Below are positions 26,180-34,159 of a stretch of 64,000 nucleotides of DNA, one piece after another (positions within the stretch are counted from its first letter, which is position 1; every line of letters starts with the position of its first letter). The stretch covers positions 57,168 through 121,167 of the forward strand of contig DAMBQR010000005.1 of NCBI GenBank assembly GCA_032055545.1. The letters are read 5' to 3'. The notes beneath the pieces were generated by a model. The model saw only the letters and a list, made by a program, of their open reading frames with translations, did no database searches and was not told the origin of the DNA. The translations under genes were made by a program, and so were the position numbers. This stretch comes from Pseudescherichia sp032055545. Lineage in GTDB: Bacteria > Pseudomonadota > Gammaproteobacteria > Enterobacterales > Enterobacteriaceae.

Positions 26180-27295
26180 ATGCAGGACGACAAGCAGGAC
26201 GAGATCTACATGGCCCGCGCGCTGAAGCTGGCGCAGCGTGGGCGTTACACCACCCATCCTAATCCAAACGTCGGCTGCGTCATTGTGAAAAATGGCGAAA
26301 TCGTCGGGGAGGGGTTTCATTTCCGCGCCGGCGAGCCGCATGCGGAGGTGCATGCATTGCGCATGGCGGGGGATCGCGCCCGGGGTGCAACCGCCTACGT
26401 GACGCTGGAGCCGTGTAGCCACCACGGCCGCACGCCACCGTGCTGCGAGGCGCTGATCGACGCCGGCGTCGCCCGTGTGGTCGCGGCGATGCAGGATCCC
26501 AACCCGCAGGTGGCGGGACGGGGGCTGTACCGACTCTCCCAGGAGGGTATCGAGGTCAGCCACGGCCTGATGATGAGCGAAGCGGAGCGGCTTAACCGCG
26601 GCTTCCTCAAGCGCATGCGTACCGGCTTCCCATATATTCAGCTTAAGCTTGGCGCGTCGCTGGACGGGCGTACGGCAATGGCGAACGGCGAAAGCCAGTG
26701 GATCACCTCGCCCGAGGCGCGCCGGGACGTTCAGCGCCTGCGCGCCGAGAGCCACGCGATATTAACCAGCAGCGCCACGGTGCTGGCGGACGATCCCGCC
26801 CTGACCGTGCGCTGGGACGAGCTGGGTGCCGATACCCAGGCGCGCTATGCCGAGGCCGATTTGCGCCAGCCGGTGCGCATCGTTGTAGACAGCCAGAATC
26901 GCGTGACGCCGGAGCAGCGCCTTGTTCAGCAGCCAGGCGAAACCTGGTTTGCCCGTACCCACGCCGATGAGCGCCAGTGGCCGGACGGCGTGCGCCAGAT
27001 TCTGGTTCCCGAACATAACGGCCACCTCGATCTGGTCTCAATGATGATGCTGCTGGGGCGCCAGCAGATTAACAGCATCTGGGTCGAGGCGGGCGCGCAG
27101 ATGGCGGGCGCGCTGCTGCAGGCGGGGCTGGTGGATGAGCTGATCGTCTACCTTGCGCCAAAACTGCTGGGCAGCGATGCGCGCGGCCTCTGCGTGCTGC
27201 CGGGGCTTGAGAGCCTGGCGTCCGCGCCGCAGCTCAAGTTCACTGAAATACGTCAGGTAGGCGCGGATCTGTGCCTGCATCTGATCCCCGCGTAG
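26180..27295 (+). CDS. ribD: RibD, riboflavin-specific deaminase/reductase
   Basis: Bifunctional enzyme for the second and third steps of riboflavin synthesis from GTP. The N-terminal deaminase domain (1 to about 145) has zinc ligands H54, C79 and C88 and catalytic E56 in PHAEVHAL and PCSHHGRTPPC. The C-terminal NADPH-dependent reductase runs from about 150 to 371. I begin at ATG 26180 (MQDDKQDEIYMARA), which aligns with E. coli MQDEYYMARA and gives 371 residues against 367, four extra near the N-terminus. No FMN riboswitch fits in the four bases between nrdR and ribD. Confidence 0.97.
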   Translation: MQDDKQDEIYMARALKLAQRGRYTTHPNPNVGCVIVKNGEIVGEGFHFRAGEPHAEVHALRMAGDRARGATAYVTLEPCSHHGRTPPCCEALIDAGVARVVAAMQDPNPQVAGRGLYRLSQEGIEVSHGLMMSEAERLNRGFLKRMRTGFPYIQLKLGASLDGRTAMANGESQWITSPEARRDVQRLRAESHAILTSSATVLADDPALTVRWDELGADTQARYAEADLRQPVRIVVDSQNRVTPEQRLVQQPGETWFARTHADERQWPDGVRQILVPEHNGHLDLVSMMMLLGRQQINSIWVEAGAQMAGALLQAGLVDELIVYLAPKLLGSDARGLCVLPGLESLASAPQLKFTEIRQVGADLCLHLIPA

Positions 27296-27329
27296 TGCGC
27301 TCGTAAAAGGGAAGCAGTGCGTAAAATAG

Positions 27330-27358
27330 TATGATAAAATCCGCCCCCCTGCGGGGGC
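27330..27358 (+). promoter_or_regulatory. -10-like box and GC hairpin ahead of ribH
   Basis: TATGAT at 27330-27335 is followed by a six-base GC stem (GCCCCC / GGGGGC, 27343-27348 and 27353-27358), 26 bases before the ribH ATG. It may be an internal promoter with a 5' stabilising hairpin, or only a weak pause hairpin; no good -35 box is seen. Confidence 0.35.
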
Positions 27359-27383
27359 TATATGAGAACCCTAAGGTAAGTTT

Positions 27384-27854
27384 ATGAACATTATTGAAGC
27401 TACTGTTGCTGCCCCGGACGCTCGCGTCGCCATCACCATTGCGCGTTTCAACAACTTCATCAACGACAGCCTGCTGGAAGGTGCTATCGACGCCCTGAAA
27501 CGTATCGGCCAGGTTAAAGATGAAAACATCACCGTTGTTTGGGTTCCAGGTGCTTATGAGCTGCCTCTGGCGGCGGGCGCGCTGGCGAAAGCCGGTAAAT
27601 ATGATGCGATTATTGCGCTCGGCACGGTGATCCGTGGCGGTACGGCACACTTCGAATACGTGGCGGGCGGCGCAAGCAACGGCCTGGCGCACGTGGCTCA
27701 GGAGAGCGCCATTCCGGTAGCCTTTGGTGTGCTCACCACTGAAAGTATTGAACAAGCCATCGAACGCGCTGGCACGAAAGCGGGTAACAAGGGTGCTGAA
27801 GCAGCACTGACCGCGCTTGAAATGATTAATGTATTGAAAGCCATTCAAGGCTGA
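27384..27854 (+). CDS. ribH: RibH (RibE), 6,7-dimethyl-8-ribityllumazine synthase
   Basis: Joins 5-amino-6-ribitylaminouracil with 3,4-dihydroxybutanone phosphate; forms a 60-subunit shell. 156 residues as in E. coli. Catalytic H89 lies in GTVIRGGTAHFEYV. RBS CTAAGGTAAG stands before the ATG. nusB follows 19 bases after the stop. Confidence 0.98.
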   Translation: MNIIEATVAAPDARVAITIARFNNFINDSLLEGAIDALKRIGQVKDENITVVWVPGAYELPLAAGALAKAGKYDAIIALGTVIRGGTAHFEYVAGGASNGLAHVAQESAIPVAFGVLTTESIEQAIERAGTKAGNKGAEAALTALEMINVLKAIQG

Positions 27855-27873
27855 TTTTTGTAAGGGGAATTCC

Positions 27874-28293
27874 GTGAAACCTGCTGCTCGTCGCCGCGCC
27901 CGTGAGTGTGCCGTTCAGGCGCTTTACTCCTGGCAGTTGTCCCAGAACGACATCGCCGATGTTGAATACCAGTTCCTGGCGGAACAGGATGTCAAAGACG
28001 TTGACATCGCTTACTTCCGCGAGCTGCTGTCCGGGGTGGCGACTAACAGCGCATATCTCGACGGCCTGATGAAGCCCTATCTGTCCCGCCTGCTTGAAGA
28101 GCTGGGCCAGGTTGAGAAAGCGGTACTGCGTATCGCGCTGTTCGAACTCTCCAAACGTGATGACGTGCCGTACAAGGTTGCCATCAACGAAGCCATCGAA
28201 CTGGCAAAAACGTTTGGTGCAGAAGACAGCCACAAGTTTGTGAATGGCGTGCTGGATAAAGCCGCACCCGCGATCCGCCCCCACAAAAAGTAA
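27874..28293 (+). CDS. nusB: NusB, transcription antitermination factor
   Basis: All-helical RNA-binding protein of 139 residues that with NusE (S10) binds boxA and allows antitermination in rRNA operons. GTG start (MKPAARRRARECAVQALYSWQ) after AAGGGGAA, as in E. coli. The Arg-rich N-terminus contacts RNA. The sequence is nearly that of E. coli. Confidence 0.98.
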   Translation: MKPAARRRARECAVQALYSWQLSQNDIADVEYQFLAEQDVKDVDIAYFRELLSGVATNSAYLDGLMKPYLSRLLEELGQVEKAVLRIALFELSKRDDVPYKVAINEAIELAKTFGAEDSHKFVNGVLDKAAPAIRPHKK

Positions 28294-28296
28294 TCT

Positions 28297-28342
28297 TAAG
28301 GCCGGTACGGCGGAGCGCTGTTGCCGCTTCGCCCCGGCCTTA
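28297..28342. repeat. GC hairpin between nusB and thiL
   Basis: Nine-base perfect arms TAAGGCCGG (28297-28305) and CCGGCCTTA (28334-28342) enclose a smaller GCGG/CCGC stem. No T run follows, so this is more like a REP-type element or a processing and stability hairpin than a terminator. Confidence 0.55.
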
Positions 28343-28369
28343 CTCATTTATTCTGCTGAGGCATAACGT

Positions 28370-29347
28370 ATGGCATGCGGCGAATTTTCCCTTATTGCCC
28401 GTTACTTTAACCGTGTCAGACGTGCACGCCGGGATGTCGAAACCGGCATCGGTGATGACTGCGCGCTGCTGAACGTTCCGGAAAAACAGACCCTGGCAAT
28501 CAGTACCGATACGCTGGTATCGGGCATTCACTTTCTCCCGGATATCGATCCTGCCGACCTGGCCTACAAAGCGCTGGCGGTTAATCTGAGCGATCTGGCC
28601 GCGATGGGCGCCGATCCGGCGTGGCTGACGCTTGCGCTGACCCTGCCGGAGGTCGACGAACCCTGGCTGAAAACGTTTAGCGACAGCCTGTTTGAGCAGC
28701 TTAGCTATTACGACATGCAGCTGATCGGCGGGGACACCACCCGCGGGCCGCTCTCCATGACGCTGGGTATTCACGGCTACGTTCCCGCAGGCCGGGCGCT
28801 GAAGCGTTCAGGCGCGAAGCCGGGAGATGGGATCTACGTCACCGGCACGCCGGGGGACAGCGCTGCCGGACTGGCGATCCTCCAGGATCGTTTGCAGGTC
28901 AACGATCCTAAAGACGCTGACTGGCTGGTCAAACGCCACCTGCGCCCGACGCCGCGTATTTTACACGGCCAGGCGCTGCGTGATCTGGCTAACTCCGCTA
29001 TCGATCTCTCCGACGGACTGATCTCTGACCTGGGGCACATTTTGCAGGCCAGCGAGTGTGGCGCGATTATCGACGTTGATGCGCTGCCGTACTCGGATGC
29101 GCTGCGTCGCCACGTGGAGCCGGAGCAGGCCCTGCGCTGGGCGTTGGGTGGCGGTGAGGATTACGAGCTCTGCTTCACCGTGCCTGAGCTTAACCGCGGT
29201 GCGCTGGAGGTGGCAATTGGTCAACTTGGCATTCCGTATACCTGCATCGGGCAGATGAGCGCCGATGTCGATGGCATTAGCTTTACCCGTGAGGGCAGGG
29301 CCGTGACGTTTGACTGGAAAGGATATGACCATTTTGCCGCGCACTAA
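28370..29347 (+). CDS. thiL: ThiL, thiamine-monophosphate kinase
   Basis: Makes thiamine diphosphate from thiamine monophosphate and ATP. The 325 residues equal the E. coli length. The PurM-like fold shows GIGDDCALL near the N-terminus, STDTLVSGIHF, NLSDLAAMGA and the later AIDLSDGLISDL and GGGEDYELCF motifs for Mg-ATP and substrate. The final 23 bases overlap pgpA, so they are coupled in translation. Confidence 0.98.
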   Translation: MACGEFSLIARYFNRVRRARRDVETGIGDDCALLNVPEKQTLAISTDTLVSGIHFLPDIDPADLAYKALAVNLSDLAAMGADPAWLTLALTLPEVDEPWLKTFSDSLFEQLSYYDMQLIGGDTTRGPLSMTLGIHGYVPAGRALKRSGAKPGDGIYVTGTPGDSAAGLAILQDRLQVNDPKDADWLVKRHLRPTPRILHGQALRDLANSAIDLSDGLISDLGHILQASECGAIIDVDALPYSDALRRHVEPEQALRWALGGGEDYELCFTVPELNRGALEVAIGQLGIPYTCIGQMSADVDGISFTREGRAVTFDWKGYDHFAAH

Positions 29348-29840
29348 AGATATCGCTAAAAGCCGCCTCAATTTGCGCAACCCGTGGCACCTGCTGGCCA
29401 CCGGGTTTGGCAGCGGCCTGAGTCCAGTGGTGCCTGGCACCATGGGTTCGCTGGCGGCGATCCCGTTCTGGTATCTGATGACCTTCCTGCCGTGGCAACT
29501 CTACTCCATGGTGGTGATGCTCTCTATCTGTATTGGCGTCTACCTGTGTCACCAGACGGCAAAAGACATGGGCGTGCACGATCACGGCAGCATCGTCTGG
29601 GATGAGTTTATCGGAATGTGGATCACCCTGATGGCGCTGCCGACGAATGAGTGGCAGTGGGTAGCTGCGGGCTTTGTGCTGTTCCGCATCTTTGATATGT
29701 GGAAGCCCTGGCCGATCCGCTGGTTTGACCGCAACGTGCACGGCGGGATGGGGATCATCGTCGATGATATCGTCGCCGGGATCGTGGCGGCGGGGATCCT
29801 CTACGTCCTTGGTCATCACTGGCCGATTGGTATTATTTGA
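29325..29840 (+). CDS. pgpA: PgpA, phosphatidylglycerophosphatase A
   Basis: Inner-membrane enzyme removing phosphate from phosphatidylglycerophosphate to give phosphatidylglycerol. 171 residues (E. coli 172). I start at ATG 29325 (MTILPRTKDIAKSR) after AAAGGA; a TTG 15 bases upstream is rejected. Conserved GTMGSLAAIPFWY, IVWDEFIGMW and WFDRNVHGGMGIIVDD segments carry the acidic residues of the active site, with about four membrane segments. The start lies inside thiL. Confidence 0.97.
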   Translation: MTILPRTKDIAKSRLNLRNPWHLLATGFGSGLSPVVPGTMGSLAAIPFWYLMTFLPWQLYSMVVMLSICIGVYLCHQTAKDMGVHDHGSIVWDEFIGMWITLMALPTNEWQWVAAGFVLFRIFDMWKPWPIRWFDRNVHGGMGIIVDDIVAGIVAAGILYVLGHHWPIGII

Positions 29841-29849
29841 TCCGTTTTT

Positions 29850-29872
29850 ATCCGGCCCGAAGCGGGCCGGAT
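29850..29872. terminator. Bidirectional terminator between pgpA and yajO
   Basis: Ten-base perfect stem ATCCGGCCCG / CGGGCCGGAT with a three-base loop between convergent genes. A T-rich stretch flanks it on the yajO-exit side; tails on the pgpA side are poor. Confidence 0.75.
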
Positions 29873-29880
29873 GCCTACCC

Positions 29881-30855
29881 CTATTTGAATCCGACGACCG
29901 GATGCTGCTTATACGGCGTCTCCAGCTCGGCAATCTGCTCTGGGGTCAGGGTTAACTCTACCGCCTGGATCAGCTCTTCAAGCTGCTCTTCACGTGATGC
30001 ACCGATAATCGGTGCCGCCACGCCAGGCTTGCTCAGCAGCCAGGCAATCGCCACCTGCGCCCGGGTCGCGCCGGTCTCTTCCGCTATTCCCGCCAGCCGC
30101 TCGGCAATCTGTGCGTCTCCGGCATCGCTCTCGTTATAGAGCGTTTTACCAAATTCATCCGACACCGAGCGGGCAGTGGTCTCCCCCCACGGGCGCGTCA
30201 GACGACCGCGCGCCAGCGGGCTCCACGGGATCACCGCCACGCCCTCCTGGTAGCAGAGCGGCAGCATCTCGCGCTCTTCCTCACGGTAGATAAGGTTGTA
30301 GTGATTCTGCATGGTGACGAAGCGCGCCCAGCCGTTTTGATCCTGAAGCGCCAGCGCCTCGGCGAACTGCGAGGCGTGCATGGACGACGCGCCGATGTAA
30401 CGCGCTTTACCGGCTTTCACGACGTCGTTCAGTGCGTCCAGCGTCTCTTCAATAGGGGTGTTATAGTCCCAGCGGTGGATCTGCAGCAGGTCAACATACT
30501 CCATGCCCAGCCGGCGCAGGCTGTCATCAATTGAGCGCAGGATCTGCGGGCGGGAAAGCCCTTCCGGCAGATCGCCCACCTGGTGGTAGACCTTGGTCGC
30601 GACCACAACCTCTTCGCGGCGGGCGAAATCTTTCAGCGCACGGCCCACGATCTCTTCGCTGCTGCCGTCGGAGTAGCTGTTTGCGGTATCAAAAAAGTTG
30701 ATGCCGCCTGCAAGGGCGTGCTTGATGATAAGGCGGCTGCTCTCTTCTGGCAGGGTCCAGGCATGATTGCCCCGGTCCGGTTCGCCAAAGGTCATACAGC
30801 CAAGACAAAGACGGGAAACCTTAAGATCCGTTGTTCCTAACGTGTTGTATTGCAT
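29881..30855 (-). CDS. yajO: YajO, aldo/keto reductase
   Basis: NADPH-dependent (inferred) aldo/keto reductase of 324 residues, closely similar to E. coli YajO. That protein has been tied to 2-carboxybenzaldehyde reduction and to DXP-to-thiamine side reactions, and its physiological substrate is uncertain. The catalytic tetrad of the AKR fold is seen: D56, Y61, K88 and H127. It lies directly after dxs on the same strand, separated by a 61-base spacer filled with a large palindrome. Confidence 0.95.
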   Translation of the reverse strand: MQYNTLGTTDLKVSRLCLGCMTFGEPDRGNHAWTLPEESSRLIIKHALAGGINFFDTANSYSDGSSEEIVGRALKDFARREEVVVATKVYHQVGDLPEGLSRPQILRSIDDSLRRLGMEYVDLLQIHRWDYNTPIEETLDALNDVVKAGKARYIGASSMHASQFAEALALQDQNGWARFVTMQNHYNLIYREEEREMLPLCYQEGVAVIPWSPLARGRLTRPWGETTARSVSDEFGKTLYNESDAGDAQIAERLAGIAEETGATRAQVAIAWLLSKPGVAAPIIGASREEQLEELIQAVELTLTPEQIAELETPYKQHPVVGFK

Positions 30856-30910
30856 GGTTCCACTCCTGCATAAGGGTACGAGTACCCTTAAGCATAGCAG
30901 GAGCGGAACC
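30856..30910. promoter_or_regulatory. Long nested palindrome ahead of yajO
   Basis: Three sets of matching arms are nested around one centre. GGTTCC/GGAACC is the outermost, CTCCTGC/GCAGGAG comes next, and TAAGGGTAC-GA-GTACCCTTA (30871-30890) is a perfect inner 20-base palindrome. It fills the space between the dxs stop and the yajO ATG. It could be a strong hairpin limiting readthrough from dxs or, for the inner part, an operator with MerR-like geometry. No T tail follows. Confidence 0.6.
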
Positions 30911-30916
30911 GGAGGC

Positions 30917-32779
30917 TCAGGCGAGCCAGGTCTGAATTTTCGCGGTGATACCGGCTGCGTCGAGGCCCAGCTCGATGCGCGCCTCCTCCTGGGTGCCCTG
31001 CGGAATAAAGTAGTCCGGCAGGCCGAGGTTGAGAACCGGAACCGGCTTGCGGTTGGCCATCAGCACTTCGTTCACACCGCTGCCTGCACCGCCGATAATA
31101 GCGTTCTCTTCCAGGGTCACCAGCGATGCGTGGGTTGCAGCCAGCTCGAGGATCAGCGCCTCGTCGAGGGGCTTCACAAAACGCATATCCACCAGCGTGG
31201 CGTTCAGCGTCCCGGCGGCTTTTTCCGCCTCCGGCAGCAGGGTGCCGAAGTTGAGGATCGCTATCTCTTTACCCTGGCGTTTCACCACCCCTTTACCAAT
31301 AGGCAGCTCGGCCAGCGGCTCGAGGGTCACGCCCACGGCGTTGCCGCGCGGGTAGCGGACGGCGCTCGGGCCTTCGCTGTAGTGGTAGCCGGTGTAGAGC
31401 ATCTGGCGACACTCGTTCTCGTCGCTCGGGGTCATGATCACCATCTCCGGCACGCAGCGCAGGAAGGAGATATCAAAAGCCCCCTGGTGCGTCTGTCCGT
31501 CCGCGCCGACAATCCCCGCCCGGTCGATGGCAAACAGCACCGGCAGCTTCTGGATCGCCACGTCGTGGATCACCTGATCGTAGGCGCGCTGCAGGAAGGT
31601 GGAGTAGATCGCTACCACTGGCTTGTAGCCGCCAATCGCCAGCCCGGCGGCAAAGGTCACCGCGTGCTGCTCGGCAATCGCCACGTCAAAGTACTGCTGC
31701 GGATAGGTGCGGGAGAACTCCACCATGCCGGAGCCTTCGCGCATCGCGGGCGTAACAGCCATCAGCTTGCTGTCTTTTGCCGCCGTCTCGCACAGCCAGT
31801 CGCCGAAGATTTTCGAGTAGGAGGGCATACCGCCGCTGCTCTTTGGCAGCGTGCCCTTGGCCGGATCGAATTTCGGTACGGCGTGGAAGGTGATCGGATC
31901 CTTTTCGGCTGGCTCGTAGCCGCGCCCTTTTTTGGTCATGATGTGCAGGAACTGCGGACCTTTCAGGCCACGCATATTCTTCAGCGTGGTGACCAGGCCC
32001 AGCACGTCATGGCCATCAACCGGCCCGATGTAGTTAAAGCCCAGCTCTTCAAACAGCGTGCCGGGCACGACCATGCCCTTGATATGCTCTTCGGTGCGCT
32101 TCAGCAGCTCTTTGATCGGCGGCACATTGGAAAAGACACGCTTTCCGCCCTCGCGCAGGGTCGAGTAGAGCTTGCCCGAGAGCAGCTGCGCCAGATGGTT
32201 GTTCAGCGCACCGACGTTCTCAGAGATCGACATCTCATTATCGTTGAGGATCACCAGCATATCCGGCTTGATATCACCGGCGTGGTTCATCGCCTCGAAG
32301 GCCATACCGGCGGTGATCGCGCCGTCGCCAATCACGCAGACGGTGCGACGCTGTTTACCCTCTTTCTCCGCCGCTACCGCAATGCCGATCCCGGCGCTGA
32401 TAGAGGTAGAGGAGTGGCCGACGCTCAGCACGTCATACTCGCTCTCGCCGCGCCACGGGAAGGGGTGCAGGCCGCCTTTCTGACGGATAGTATCGATGCG
32501 ATCCCGGCGACCGGTCAGAATTTTGTGCGGGTAAGCCTGATGGCCGACGTCCCAGATAAGCTGATCGAACGGCGTATTGTAGACATAGTGCAGCGCCACG
32601 GTCAGCTCAACCGTGCCAAGCCCGGAGGCGAAGTGGCCGCTGGAGCGGCTCACGCTGTCGAGAAGATAGCGGCGCAGCTCGTCGCAAAGCTTCGGCAGGC
32701 TCTCTTTGGGCAGCAGGCGCAGATCCTGGGTGGCGTTAACCAGCGCCAGGGTCGGGTATTTGGCAATATCAAAACTCAT
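30917..32779 (-). CDS. dxs: Dxs, 1-deoxy-D-xylulose-5-phosphate synthase
   Basis: Thiamine diphosphate enzyme that joins pyruvate and glyceraldehyde 3-phosphate, the entry step of the MEP isoprenoid pathway. DXP also feeds thiamine and pyridoxal synthesis. 620 residues as in E. coli. The ThDP/Mg motif GDGAITAGMAFEAMNH and catalytic E370 in VAIAEQHAV are present. Follows ispA by 17 bases in the xseB-ispA-dxs operon. The long open frame on the opposite strand is a codon-bias shadow. Confidence 0.99.
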   Translation of the reverse strand: MSFDIAKYPTLALVNATQDLRLLPKESLPKLCDELRRYLLDSVSRSSGHFASGLGTVELTVALHYVYNTPFDQLIWDVGHQAYPHKILTGRRDRIDTIRQKGGLHPFPWRGESEYDVLSVGHSSTSISAGIGIAVAAEKEGKQRRTVCVIGDGAITAGMAFEAMNHAGDIKPDMLVILNDNEMSISENVGALNNHLAQLLSGKLYSTLREGGKRVFSNVPPIKELLKRTEEHIKGMVVPGTLFEELGFNYIGPVDGHDVLGLVTTLKNMRGLKGPQFLHIMTKKGRGYEPAEKDPITFHAVPKFDPAKGTLPKSSGGMPSYSKIFGDWLCETAAKDSKLMAVTPAMREGSGMVEFSRTYPQQYFDVAIAEQHAVTFAAGLAIGGYKPVVAIYSTFLQRAYDQVIHDVAIQKLPVLFAIDRAGIVGADGQTHQGAFDISFLRCVPEMVIMTPSDENECRQMLYTGYHYSEGPSAVRYPRGNAVGVTLEPLAELPIGKGVVKRQGKEIAILNFGTLLPEAEKAAGTLNATLVDMRFVKPLDEALILELAATHASLVTLEENAIIGGAGSGVNEVLMANRKPVPVLNLGLPDYFIPQGTQEEARIELGLDAAGITAKIQTWLA

Positions 32780-32796
32780 CAGAGACTCATTGTTGT

Positions 32797-33711
32797 TTAT
32801 TTATCACGCTGAATTATAAAATCGGCCAGCGCTTCAAGGGTCGAGGTGTCCAGAGAGTAGGCGGCCAGCTGCGCTAACGCGCTGCGGGCGTCGTCAATCA
32901 GGTCACGGGCTTTCGTCCGGGCTTGCTCAAGGCCCAACAGTGCAGGATAGGTGCTTTTACCCAGTTGCTGATCGGCCCCCTGACGTTTGCCGAGAGTTGC
33001 AGTATCGCCCACCACATCCAGAATGTCATCCTGTACCTGGAATGCCAGACCGATAGACTCAGCGTAGCGATCGAGGATGGGCAGCACCTCGCGTCCTCTC
33101 TCGCCTGCGCTTAATGCGCCCATGCGCACCGCCGCGCGGATCAGCGCGCCGGTTTTATGGCGGTGGATACGCTCCAGCTCGGCGAGCTGCACCTGCTTGC
33201 CTTCGGCCTCCAGATCCAGCGCCTGTCCGCCACACATGCCCGCGACGCCGCTGGCCTGCGCCAGCTCGGCAACCATCGCCAGACGATCGCGATCGGCGAC
33301 TTCCGGCATCGGCGCGTCGGCGAGGATAGAGAACGCCAGGGTTTGCAGGGCATCCCCGGCCAGAATGGCGCTCGCCTCGCCATACTTAATATGGCAGGTA
33401 GGCTGGCCCCGGCGCAGATCGTCATTGTCCATGGCCGGCAGATCGTCATGGATCAGGGAGTAGGCGTGAATACACTCCACGGCGGCGGCAGGGGCGTCCA
33501 GAGTTTGCGCGCTGACGCCAAACATGCTGCCGGTCGCATAGACCAGAAATGGCCGCAGGCGCTTGCCGCCTAATAGTGCGCCATAGTTCATGGCCTCAAC
33601 CAGAGGAGTGTTCTGAAAGGGCAGGGGAGCGATAAAGCGCCGCAGCGCGGCATTGGCCTGTTCGACGCAGGTTTCTAATTGTTCAGTAAAAAATTGTGCA
33701 GTGAAATCCAT
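32797..33711 (-). CDS. ispA: IspA, farnesyl diphosphate synthase
   Basis: Trans-prenyltransferase making C15 farnesyl diphosphate, precursor of undecaprenyl phosphate, quinones and haem O. Starting at 33711 (MDFTAQFF) gives 304 residues (E. coli 299), with a slightly longer N-terminus. A further upstream in-frame start overlaps all of xseB and is rejected. Both Asp-rich motifs are present, DDLPAMD and DDILD. One base separates it from the xseB stop. Confidence 0.98.
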   Translation of the reverse strand: MDFTAQFFTEQLETCVEQANAALRRFIAPLPFQNTPLVEAMNYGALLGGKRLRPFLVYATGSMFGVSAQTLDAPAAAVECIHAYSLIHDDLPAMDNDDLRRGQPTCHIKYGEASAILAGDALQTLAFSILADAPMPEVADRDRLAMVAELAQASGVAGMCGGQALDLEAEGKQVQLAELERIHRHKTGALIRAAVRMGALSAGERGREVLPILDRYAESIGLAFQVQDDILDVVGDTATLGKRQGADQQLGKSTYPALLGLEQARTKARDLIDDARSALAQLAAYSLDTSTLEALADFIIQRDK

Positions 33712-33712
33712 A

Positions 33713-33955
33713 TTACTCGGCGTCCGGGGTAAAGGGGGTGAGCGGTGCCTCTTCCTGCTCTGAGAGCAGGATTTGTACGCGCTGCTCCGCCTGCTGTAGC
33801 TTCGTCTGCCCCTGACGGGCCAGCTGCACGCCGCGTTCAAATTCGCTCAGCGCCTCTTCAAGGGGCAGGTCGCCGCTCTCAAGGCGGGTCACTATCTGTT
33901 CCAGCTCGGTAAGTGCCGTTTCAAAGCTGGCCGGTGCGTCGTTTTTCTTTGCCAT
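33713..33955 (-). CDS. xseB: XseB, exonuclease VII small subunit
   Basis: Small helical subunit, 80 residues as in E. coli, that joins XseA (encoded elsewhere) to form exonuclease VII, a single-strand-specific nuclease. The conserved core is SFETALTELEQIVTRLESGDLPLEEAL. First gene of the xseB-ispA-dxs operon. Confidence 0.98.
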   Translation of the reverse strand: MAKKNDAPASFETALTELEQIVTRLESGDLPLEEALSEFERGVQLARQGQTKLQQAEQRVQILLSEQEEAPLTPFTPDAE

Positions 33956-34047
33956 AAGGATGTCTGACTCTCGTTTTATTCATCTGCGCTATGGTAGCGA
34001 AGTCGTGCCGCGTATTAAATAACGCGCAATGGTCATGCAGTGTGCAA

Positions 34048-34140
34048 GGTAGACCCCGATGGTGGTATACTTGCGCGCCTGGAAGCAGCCGCGGTTAGGG
34101 GCTGCTGTATTAATCCCCCACAAGTCCACTATGCGACTTG
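34048..34140 (+). promoter_or_regulatory. Promoter and structured leader of thiI
   Basis: A TATACT -10 box at 34066-34071 (GTGCAA 18 bases upstream as a weak -35) would start a leader of about 80 bases. Two perfect hairpins follow. One is AGCAGCC/GGCTGCT (34084-34090, 34100-34106). The other is CAAGTC/GACTTG (34121-34126, 34135-34140), ending 20 bases before the ATG. It does not match the TPP riboswitch. The leader could modulate translation. Confidence 0.4.
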
Positions 34141-34159
34141 CCAAAGAACCTTTGCCGCC

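Noticed and set aside
26176..27383. FMN riboswitch ahead of ribD or ribH
   Set aside because: Only 4 and 88 bases are available and no RFN-type conserved core is seen.
30767..32812. Open frame of 681 codons on the plus strand opposite dxs
   Set aside because: It is the mirror of a conserved 620-residue enzyme; the translation is rich in Arg, Gln, His and Val without domain features, as expected from the antisense of GC-rich codons.
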